A DNA stretch of 64,000 bases, from positions 310,001-374,000 of the forward strand of contig NZ_JAHXMY010000001.1 of assembly GCF_023149035.1 (NCBI RefSeq), in the 5' to 3' direction. This document shows, one piece after another, positions 57,606 to 64,000 of the stretch. This DNA comes from Microbacterium sp. EYE_78. Lineage in GTDB: Bacteria > Actinomycetota > Actinomycetes > Actinomycetales > Microbacteriaceae. The notes beneath the pieces are model-generated. The model saw only the letters and a list, made by a program, of their open reading frames with translations. It did not search any database and was not told the DNA's origin. The first letter of the stretch is position 1. The number at the start of each line of letters is the position of its first letter. The translations under genes and the position numbers were made by a program.

Positions 57606-59396
57606 TCAGACGCCGCCGACGCCTCCCCCGCCTCCGCCGCCCCCGGCACTGCCGCCGCCGGAGGATCCGCCCGTCGAGGACGACGATGAGGTGGTGGCCG
57701 AGAGGGAACCGATGCCGGACGAGAAGGATGCCGCGTCGAACCCGCCCGTTCCCGCGTACCAGACCGGCGCGACGACGCCCGCCGATGCGTAGAGCACGGC
57801 CAGATGCCTCGCCCACTGCCGCTCCTGCCCGAAGACCACCGCGTACGGGAGCAGGCGCTCGTAGAGGTCGAGCATCGCGCGCGGGTCGTCGGTGTCCAGC
57901 GGGACGCGCTCCGCCGTCCCGGGCGCCTGCAGCATCCGGATGCGGTCGGCTTCGGCCCACTCGATGAACCTGCGGAGGCCCGCGAGGTGATCACGGATCT
58001 CGGCGCCCTCCGCGGTCAGGGGGGTCCGGATCACGAGCCCCACCACCGCGAGGACCGCGACGATCCCGACGACGAGCAGGGCGATCGGCCACAGCGGCTG
58101 GACCGCGCGCTCGGCCAGCACGATCGTGAGGACGATGAGCGCCGCGAGCAGCGCCACGACGACGAGGATCGGAGCGACGCGCACCCGTGCGGCGACCTCG
58201 CGGCGGAGGCCGCGCTCCTTCAGGCCGGCTGCGGCATCCTTCAAGATCTTCTGGGCGGTCGTCGACAAGCGGGTGTCGGACGATCCGAACTCGAACCGGT
58301 CGCCGGGTTCGCCGTTCGGGAAGAGTCCGTTCAGCAGGACCCGGCCGTTCTCGTCGGCGCGGCCCGGGTCGATCAATTCGGCGACGAGCTTCGCGGAACC
58401 CCAGCGCGGCTTCTCACCCTCGGTGATGCGGATGGATCCGACGACGGCCTGCTCGAGGACCTCCGCGGGGATCGCCTTCCCGGTCTTCTCGAGCAGCACC
58501 GCGGCCTGCAGGGCGTCGACGCCCGGCGGCGGCTCGGACTCCGCGATGATCGTCGGCCGCCCCGGCCCGTCGGCAAGTCGTCGCCGACGCAGCCACAGCG
58601 CCCAGCCGAGCGACCCGACGAGCCCCGCGCCGACCGCAGCGTGCCCCCACCCGAGGGGCGTGGCGAGGTAGGACGTGTCGACCGGCTCGAACGTCCCGTC
58701 CGCGAACCCCACGGCGACGGTCAGCGACTCGTGCGGACCCACATCGGCCTGCCGTGCGGTGACGGTCACCCCGGTCCCGGTCTTGGTCAGGTCGACGCCG
58801 TCGCAGCGCGTCTCGGCGTCGAATGCGCCGGCGTAGCAGGCCGTCGCACCCACGGCATCCGCCACGTCGCCGTCCAGGTGCAGGCGCGCCGTGATCTCGC
58901 CGAAGCGCTGCTGCGAGTCGAAGCCGTTGACGTCCCAGTACAGCTCGATCCCGGTGTCCGGGAACTCCCGGGTGACGTTGTCGAGCGTGTAGGTGAAGAC
59001 GAAGGTCTGCCTGCCGTGCACGTAGTCCTCGGACCGGGCGGTGACGACGAGCCCGTCGTCACCGTCGTCGGTCTCGACCACCTCCCAGGCGGCCCCGTCC
59101 GCGTCGACGGCGGATTCGAACGACGGGCGCAGCGGCTGCCCGTCGTACTCGTCGGGGATGACCCGGCGGATGCCGCGGTTCTGATCCGTCTCGGGGAAGA
59201 CCGCCACGAACTCCTCGACGACCCGCATCCGGCTCGTGCCGTCACCGGCACGCGTGAGCGTGTAGTCGACCTCGAGGCGTTCGAAGGAGAAGTCCTCGAC
59301 GTCGGCGGAGGCCGCCTGCGGGGCCGCGAGCACGGCTGCCACGGCCACGGCGAGGGATGCCGCGAATCGAACGTGCCGACGCAGGGATATGTCCAC
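57606..59396 (-). CDS. DUF2207-family membrane protein
   Basis: A 596-residue protein with a signal peptide (cut near ASA at about residue 31), an extracellular DUF2207 domain (residues about 35-240, with NRGIRRVIPDEYDG and IELYWDVNG), a membrane segment at about 250-268, a cytoplasmic winged-helix-like part (AEVLEQAVVGSIRITEG), two more membrane segments near 415-460, and a C-terminal glycine/serine-rich tail. The family role is unknown. The GTG at 59396 has TAGGGT six bases upstream: leaderless, back-to-back with the MarR gene. Confidence 0.88.
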   Translation of the reverse strand: MDISLRRHVRFAASLAVAVAAVLAAPQAASADVEDFSFERLEVDYTLTRAGDGTSRMRVVEEFVAVFPETDQNRGIRRVIPDEYDGQPLRPSFESAVDADGAAWEVVETDDGDDGLVVTARSEDYVHGRQTFVFTYTLDNVTREFPDTGIELYWDVNGFDSQQRFGEITARLHLDGDVADAVGATACYAGAFDAETRCDGVDLTKTGTGVTVTARQADVGPHESLTVAVGFADGTFEPVDTSYLATPLGWGHAAVGAGLVGSLGWALWLRRRRLADGPGRPTIIAESEPPPGVDALQAAVLLEKTGKAIPAEVLEQAVVGSIRITEGEKPRWGSAKLVAELIDPGRADENGRVLLNGLFPNGEPGDRFEFGSSDTRLSTTAQKILKDAAAGLKERGLRREVAARVRVAPILVVVALLAALIVLTIVLAERAVQPLWPIALLVVGIVAVLAVVGLVIRTPLTAEGAEIRDHLAGLRRFIEWAEADRIRMLQAPGTAERVPLDTDDPRAMLDLYERLLPYAVVFGQERQWARHLAVLYASAGVVAPVWYAGTGGFDAASFSSGIGSLSATTSSSSSTGGSSGGGSAGGGGGGGGVGGV

Positions 59397-59431
59397 GCTG
59401 ACACCCTATGAGCGGGGATACAGTGGACGCC
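59397..59431. promoter_or_regulatory. Overlapping divergent leaderless promoters
   Basis: TAGGGT (minus strand, 59403-59408) and TACAGT (plus strand, 59419-59424) sit in a 35-base gap, six or seven bases from the GTG at 59396 and the ATG at 59432. The -35 regions must lie inside the opposite genes, so the two promoters exclude or affect each other. Confidence 0.55.
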
Positions 59432-59869
59432 ATGACCGACAGACGCCTCGCCATCGCCGCATGGGAGAGTCTGTTCCGCGCGCAGCACGAAGTGATGGGC
59501 GAGATCTCGCAGGACTTCGACGAGGACGACCTCTCCAGCGCCGAGTACGACGTGCTCCTGACCGTCACGCGCTGCGATGAGCACACCGCCCGCCTGCGCG
59601 ACGTCACCGCGAACATGCTGATCAGCCAGCCGAGCGTCTCGCGGCTCGTAGACCGGATGGTCGCGCGGGGGCTCGTCGCGAAGTGCCCCGACCCAGCCGA
59701 CGGACGCGGGGCGATCCTGCGGGCGACCGAGAAGGGCGCGTCGACCTTCCGGCGTCTCGCGACGGTCCACGGCCGGACGATCGCCGAGCGGATGTCGGTG
59801 CTCAGCGATGACGAGCTGTCCCAGCTGCAGTCGCTGACCGCGAAGCTGCGAGGCGTCGACGGACGCTGA
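59432..59869 (+). CDS. MarR-family regulator
   Basis: A 145-residue winged-helix protein: ESLFRAQHEVMGEISQDF helix, helix-turn-helix LRDVTANMLISQPSVSRLVDRMVARGLV (about residues 52-80) and the wing KCPDPADGRGAILRATEKG. I start it at ATG 59432 (MTDRRLAIAAW), not at the in-frame ATG 59408, because TACAGT ends seven bases before it. It probably regulates itself and the divergent DUF2207 gene. Confidence 0.9.
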   Translation: MTDRRLAIAAWESLFRAQHEVMGEISQDFDEDDLSSAEYDVLLTVTRCDEHTARLRDVTANMLISQPSVSRLVDRMVARGLVAKCPDPADGRGAILRATEKGASTFRRLATVHGRTIAERMSVLSDDELSQLQSLTAKLRGVDGR

Positions 59870-59879
59870 CGAATGCCGA

Positions 59880-59911
59880 ACGCCCCGCATCCGATTCGGG
59901 ATGCGGGGCGT
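59880..59911. terminator. 13-bp perfect bidirectional terminator
   Basis: ACGCCCCGCATCC pairs with GGATGCGGGGCGT around a 6-base loop, between the convergent MarR and hsp20 genes. Confidence 0.8.
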
Positions 59912-59962
59912 CCGACGTCTCAGCGCTGCAGTGGCTCAGCGATGTGAGGACTCAGCGGTCGC

Positions 59963-60415
59963 TCACTGATCGATGGGCTGCGGCTCGTCGCTCTCGCTCG
60001 CGGCGATGGTGCGGCTCGAGCCGGCGGCCTGCACCGCCACCTTGCGCGGCTTGGCCTTCTCGCTCACCGGGATGGTGACGCTCAGGACACCGTTGTCGTA
60101 GGTGGCGGTGATCGCCTCGGTGTCGATGCCCTGGCCGAGATTCAGCTGACGCAGGAAGCTCGCGGCTTCGCGCTCGCGGGTGATCCACTTCACGCCGTCG
60201 CCGGATGCGAGGGTCCGCTCGGCGCGGATCGTCAGCAGCTGGCCGTCCACGTCGATGTCGACCGAGCCCGGGTCGATGCCCGGGAGGTCTGCGGTGAGGA
60301 CGTAGTGGTCGCCGTCGCGGTACAGATCCATCGGCATCCGTCGCGGGCCGCGGCGCGTGTCGAAGAGCGTCGACGCGAGGCGGTCGATGTCACGGAACGG
60401 GTCGTAGGTCGCCAT
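59963..60415 (-). CDS. Small heat-shock protein (Hsp20/alpha-crystallin)
   Basis: A 150-residue protein with the alpha-crystallin domain at about residues 28-125: MDLYRDGDHYVLTADLPGIDPGSVDIDVDG opens it, and GVLSVTIPVSEKAKPRKV closes it with the conserved A/GxLxxxxP-type motif. It holds unfolding proteins as an oligomer in the cytoplasm. The start at 60415 follows GGAGA. HAIR and CIRCE operators lie upstream, so both HspR and HrcA may repress it. Confidence 0.93.
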   Translation of the reverse strand: MATYDPFRDIDRLASTLFDTRRGPRRMPMDLYRDGDHYVLTADLPGIDPGSVDIDVDGQLLTIRAERTLASGDGVKWITREREAASFLRQLNLGQGIDTEAITATYDNGVLSVTIPVSEKAKPRKVAVQAAGSSRTIAASESDEPQPIDQ

Positions 60416-60447
60416 GATTCTCTCCTTTGTCTGTTCGTGGTCTCAAA

Positions 60448-60468
60448 GTTGAGCCCGTGCGGCTCAAG
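60448..60468. promoter_or_regulatory. HAIR element (HspR operator)
   Basis: GTTGAGC-N7-GCTCAAG matches the HspR-associated inverted repeat CTTGAGT-N7-ACTCAAG in spacing and all core positions. It lies 33 bases upstream of hsp20. Confidence 0.75.
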
Positions 60469-60478
60469 TAGGTCCAGA

Positions 60479-60505
60479 TTAGCACTCGGGGTGGTCGAGT
60501 GCCAA
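60479..60505. promoter_or_regulatory. CIRCE element (HrcA operator)
   Basis: TTAGCACTC-N9-GAGTGCCAA differs from the CIRCE consensus (TTAGCACTC-N9-GAGTGCTAA) at one base. It lies 64 bases upstream of hsp20 and 53 bases upstream of the divergent S9 peptidase gene. Confidence 0.85.
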
Positions 60506-60557
60506 CGGTTCTCCGAGGGCGAACGAGGGCCCGCCGATGCGCCCGTAGGCTGGCCCG

Positions 60558-62636
60558 ATGAGTGCCGCCGAGACTGCGCCCGAGCCCGCCGACCCGTTCC
60601 TGTGGCTGGAGGACGTCGACGGCCCGGCGGCCCGCGCCTGGGCCGCCGATCGCACCGCCGAGACCGAGCGCACCCTCGCCGGACCCGACCGCGACGCCCT
60701 CGAAGACCGTCTGACCGGCATCCTCCAGGACCCCGACCGTCTCGTCGTCCCGAGCCGGCACGGTGACCTCGTCTACGACCTGTGGCGCGACGCCGACAAC
60801 CCCCGCGGCCTTTGGCGACGGAGTGCGCTGGCCGCCTTCCGGGACGGCGCCCCGAAGTGGGAGACCCTGCTCGATGTCGACGCGCTCGGCCGCGACGAGG
60901 GCACGTCGTGGGCGTTCGCCGGCGCGACGCACGCCCCGACGGGCAGCGGCCGTGCGCTCGTCCGGCTGAGTCCCGACGGTGGAGACGCCGCGGTCGTCCG
61001 CGAGTTCGACCTCGAGACCCTCCGCTTCGTCGACGACCGGCCGTTCACACTCGCCGCCGACAAGCACCGCGTCGCCTGGATCGACGTCGACACGCTCCTG
61101 GTCGCCACCGCGCTCCACGGCGGCGGCGTCACCGACTCGGGGTACCCGATCAGTGCACGCGCATGGCGCCGCGGCGAGTCCCTCGACGATGCACCCCCCA
61201 TCGTCATGGGTGTCGCCGGCGACGTCGGCGTCTTCGCACACGTCGATCACACCGGCGGGTCCGCGACGCCCGTCGTCATCGTCGCCCACGACTTCTTCCA
61301 CTCCGAGGCGTGGATCTGGGACGGGCACGAGCCGCGGCTGCTGGCCGTGCCGCAGGATGCGCACGCGGACGTCCACGGCGACCTCGTGGCCGTCCGTACC
61401 ACGACGCCGTGGCGCATCGGCGGCACGACGCATCCCGCCGGCACGCTCCTCGTCGGCCCGGTCGACACCGTCACCACCGGCGATGCGTCCGAGCTGCGCG
61501 TCGCGTTCGCACCCACCTCGACCTCGGTGCTCGAGACGTGGTCGTGGACGCGGAACCGACTGGTGCTCACGATCCTCGATCGCGTCCGAAGCCGACTCGC
61601 GTCGCTCGATCCGCACACGTTCGCCGCTGTCGACCTCGACCTGGGACTCGGGGACGCCGACCTGTTCAGCGCGAACGTCGCGGCGCTCGACCCCGACGAG
61701 GACGACGAACTGTGGGTCCTCGCCCGCGGCTTCCTCACCCCGCCGACGCTGCTGGTGCTGGACGCGGCCGTCCACCCGGGCACGGATGCCGCTGCCAGCG
61801 CACCGCGGATCGTCGACCGCAGCCACGCCACCTTCGACACCGATGGTCTCGTCGCCGAGCAGCACTGGGCGACGTCCGCCGACGGCACCCGCATCCCGTA
61901 CTTCGAAGTCGGGCCCCGCGAGCGCGACGGCGTCCTCCCGGTGCTGATGAGCGGTTACGGCGGCTTCGAACACGCGCTCACGCCCGAGTACCCGACGATC
62001 GTCGGGCCGGCGTGGCTCGAGCAGGGGCGCGTGTTCGTCGTGGCGAACATCCGCGGCGGCGGGGAGTTCGGGCCGCAGTGGCATCTGGCCGCCCTCCGCG
62101 AGCATCGCCATCGTGCCTACGAGGACTTCGCCGCCGTCGCGCGCGATCTCGTCGCCCGCGGCGTCTCGACGGCCGACCGCATCGCCTGCCACGGGCGCAG
62201 CAACGGCGGGCTGCTCGTCGGCAACATGCTGACGCAGTATCCCGATGACTTCGGGGCCGTCGTGTGCGGTGTGCCGCTGCTCGACATGCGCCGCTACACG
62301 CGCCTGTCGGCCGGTGCCAGCTGGATCGCCGAGTACGGCGACCCGGACGACCCCGCGCAGTGGGAGTACGTGAAGACCTTCTCGCCGTACCATCTGATCG
62401 AGCCGGGGCGGCGGTACCCGGCATCCCTCATCTACGCGGCCGCCAGCGATGACCGCGTGGGGCCGGTGCAGGCGCGGAAGATGGCGGCGCGCATGGCGGA
62501 CGAGACCGACGCCGAGGTCCACTACCTGGAGCCCGTCGAGGGCGGCCATGCCGGCGCGATCGACGCGCGAACGACCGCCGCGCTGCACGCCACCATCCAC
62601 GCCTTCCTCGAACGGACGGTGGCGCGCGGCGCCTGA
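60558..62636 (+). CDS. Prolyl oligopeptidase-family (S9A-like) peptidase
   Basis: A 692-residue cytoplasmic peptidase: N-terminal DPFLWLEDVDGPAARAWA, a beta-propeller and a C-terminal hydrolase domain with VLMSGYGGFEHALTPEY, NIRGGGEFGPQWH, nucleophile Ser in CHGRSNGGLLVGN (GGSNGG in most relatives), Asp in ASDDRVGPVQA and His in VEGGHAGAID. It cleaves small peptides, classically after proline. TAGGCT (60546-60551) ends six bases before the ATG, so it is leaderless. The CIRCE element lies just upstream, and this gene may also respond to heat. Confidence 0.92.
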   Translation: MSAAETAPEPADPFLWLEDVDGPAARAWAADRTAETERTLAGPDRDALEDRLTGILQDPDRLVVPSRHGDLVYDLWRDADNPRGLWRRSALAAFRDGAPKWETLLDVDALGRDEGTSWAFAGATHAPTGSGRALVRLSPDGGDAAVVREFDLETLRFVDDRPFTLAADKHRVAWIDVDTLLVATALHGGGVTDSGYPISARAWRRGESLDDAPPIVMGVAGDVGVFAHVDHTGGSATPVVIVAHDFFHSEAWIWDGHEPRLLAVPQDAHADVHGDLVAVRTTTPWRIGGTTHPAGTLLVGPVDTVTTGDASELRVAFAPTSTSVLETWSWTRNRLVLTILDRVRSRLASLDPHTFAAVDLDLGLGDADLFSANVAALDPDEDDELWVLARGFLTPPTLLVLDAAVHPGTDAAASAPRIVDRSHATFDTDGLVAEQHWATSADGTRIPYFEVGPRERDGVLPVLMSGYGGFEHALTPEYPTIVGPAWLEQGRVFVVANIRGGGEFGPQWHLAALREHRHRAYEDFAAVARDLVARGVSTADRIACHGRSNGGLLVGNMLTQYPDDFGAVVCGVPLLDMRRYTRLSAGASWIAEYGDPDDPAQWEYVKTFSPYHLIEPGRRYPASLIYAAASDDRVGPVQARKMAARMADETDAEVHYLEPVEGGHAGAIDARTTAALHATIHAFLERTVARGA

Positions 62637-62681
62637 GCGTCCGGGGTGCGCCCTCTACGCTGGGGGCGGGAGGTCCACCGC

Positions 62682-64000
62682 ATGAGCACCATCGGGACCG
62701 TCGACGACGAGCTCGCCGCGGCCCTGTCCGCCGCCGAGAACGCAGCGCGCGTCGACGACGCGCTGCGGGTGCGCATCGACGAGTCCTTCGCCGCACTGCA
62801 CGACGCGGTGGGGCGGATGCCGGGGGCCACCTCCGCCGAGCTGTCGGCACTCGTGACCGCGGCGGTCGTCTCGTCGCACGCCCGCTCCCTCGACCTGCGC
62901 GTGCACGGCGAGCAGCGCGCCGCCCGACCCGACCGGATGACCTCGCGCTTCGCGCTGGGCGCCGCCTGCTACGCGGACCGGTTCGCGGGCAACCTGGCGG
63001 GGCTGCGGGACGAGATCCCGTACCTCCGCGAGCTGGGCGTCAGCCTGCTGCACGTGCAGTCCCCGTTCGCGCGGAGGGGCGACGGGACCGTCGACCTGCG
63101 CCGCGGGGACCCGGGCCTCGGTTCCATCGACCGTCTCACCGAGCTCGCCGCCGCGCTGCGGCTGGCCGGCATCTCGCTCGCGGTGGACGTGGCGGCATCC
63201 GGATCGATCCTGTCCTTCGCCGACGACCTGCTGTTCCTCGCGAACCGCGGCGTCGAGGCGTTCATCATCGCCGACCGCGCAGTGGGCGCGGTCATCGCGC
63301 CGGTGCTCGCGATCGGGGCACCCGGTGTCGCTGTGCTGGCGGCCTCCCCGGGATCGGCACCGCTCTGGCAGGCACTCGCCACGGGAGACGCCGCCCCATT
63401 GCGGCGAGCGGTCGGTCGACGGGGCGGCAGAGCGGATGTGGCCGCCGTCCGCGACGCGGACGCCGTGGTCTGGCACGAGGACACCGACCGGCTCACCGCG
63501 GCCTATGCCGACGGCCTCGGCCTGCCCGTTCCCGGCGGCATCGCGGGGACGGCGGCATCGCTCGCCGGCGTCGGCCAGGGCTCGCATCTGGGGGAAGCGC
63601 GTCTCGCCCTCGCGCATGCCGTCGCCCTGAGCGTGCCGGGGCTGCCCGTGCTGTGGCTCGGCGACGAGGTCGGCGCGCTGAACGACGAGACCTTCCGCGA
63701 CGATCCCGACCGCCGCGACGATCCGCGCTGGGTGCATCGTGGGCAGAAACCCCGCGATCGCTATGCGACGAGGACGGATGCCGCGACCGCGGCGGGGCGC
63801 ATCTTCCGCGACACGACGAAGCTGATCGCCGTCCGCCACACGACGCCCGAGTTCGACGGGACGACGCTCGTGGGCTTCGACGTGCCCGCGCCGTCCGTGG
63901 CCGCCTGGCAGCGCCCGGGGGCTGATGCCGTCGTGCTCGTGCTCGTCAACGCGGCATCCCACCCCGTGACGATCGATCCCGTCACGTTCTCTGGCTTCGC
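62682..64000 (+). CDS. GH13 (amylosucrase-like) protein without recognisable catalytic residues; 3' end outside window
   Basis: The frame is open from the ATG at 62682 (GGGAGG upstream) to the end of the window, about 440 residues. RFALGAACYADRFAGNLAGL and IPYLRELGVSLLHVQSPFA match the start of the amylosucrase-type barrel, and GLPVLWLGDEVGALND matches the late conserved block. The usual GH13 motifs are altered: the histidine-bearing DxxxNH strand reads AVDVAASGS, the nucleophile strand (normally RLDA) reads FIIADRAVG, and no general-acid glutamate block is seen. Domain B is missing. It looks like a shortened pseudoenzyme with a binding or regulatory role, or a decaying gene. Confidence 0.7.
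   Translation, partial: MSTIGTVDDELAAALSAAENAARVDDALRVRIDESFAALHDAVGRMPGATSAELSALVTAAVVSSHARSLDLRVHGEQRAARPDRMTSRFALGAACYADRFAGNLAGLRDEIPYLRELGVSLLHVQSPFARRGDGTVDLRRGDPGLGSIDRLTELAAALRLAGISLAVDVAASGSILSFADDLLFLANRGVEAFIIADRAVGAVIAPVLAIGAPGVAVLAASPGSAPLWQALATGDAAPLRRAVGRRGGRADVAAVRDADAVVWHEDTDRLTAAYADGLGLPVPGGIAGTAASLAGVGQGSHLGEARLALAHAVALSVPGLPVLWLGDEVGALNDETFRDDPDRRDDPRWVHRGQKPRDRYATRTDAATAAGRIFRDTTKLIAVRHTTPEFDGTTLVGFDVPAPSVAAWQRPGADAVVLVLVNAASHPVTIDPVTFSGF

Overview
The window looks like chromosome from a high-GC actinobacterium of the Microbacteriaceae, most like Microbacterium (inferred from very high GC codon usage, frequent GTG starts, many leaderless genes with a TANNNT box 6-7 bases before the start codon, and coenzyme F420 genes). 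No rRNA, tRNA or CRISPR array was seen.

Bases 1 to about 5640 are an integrated mobile element of lower GC. It carries the 3' end of a large serine integrase, a small serine resolvase with a res-like site, a set of small unknown genes and a winged-helix replication-initiator-like gene. Four iteron-like repeats at helical-turn spacing lie inside that last gene. The set reads as a plasmid-like integrative element.

From 5703 the ordinary chromosome begins. An aspartyl-protease-like gene and an aldo/keto reductase are followed by the central feature, a tightly packed minus-strand run of 13 genes (22815 down to 7500). Its promoter-proximal part is a reductive pyrimidine degradation pathway: beta-ureidopropionase, dihydropyrimidinase, an LLM-class F420-type oxidoreductase, a four-gene ABC importer, an omega-aminotransferase and a (methyl)malonate-semialdehyde dehydrogenase. 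Its distal part is F420 supply: FbiC, a Baeyer-Villiger-type monooxygenase, F420-dependent glucose-6-phosphate dehydrogenase and CofC. A divergent MocR/GntR regulator follows, then CofD and CofE. The usual first enzyme, dihydropyrimidine dehydrogenase, is absent; I infer that the LLM enzyme with F420H2 does this step. The CofH half of FbiC has lost its iron-sulfur cysteines.

26-29 kb holds a NarL-type two-component system with a DUF4097-like protein. 29-34 kb is a zinc uptake locus (aztA divergent from aztB-aztD-aztC-aztD) with a Zur-box-like operator between the two arms and two AztD-type chaperones. pgi follows, then a compound tandem repeat of about 450 bp.

36-64 kb is mostly single genes and small regulator/enzyme pairs: alpha/beta hydrolases, an XRE-cupin regulator with a flavoprotein reductase, coaBC, two S9 peptidases, an isochorismatase-like hydrolase, recQ, an acyl-CoA ligase, phoX behind a Pho-box-like array, TetR and MarR regulators, a DUF2207 membrane protein, and hsp20 behind both HAIR and CIRCE operators. 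At the right edge is a truncated-by-window GH13 protein of the amylosucrase type that lacks recognisable catalytic residues.
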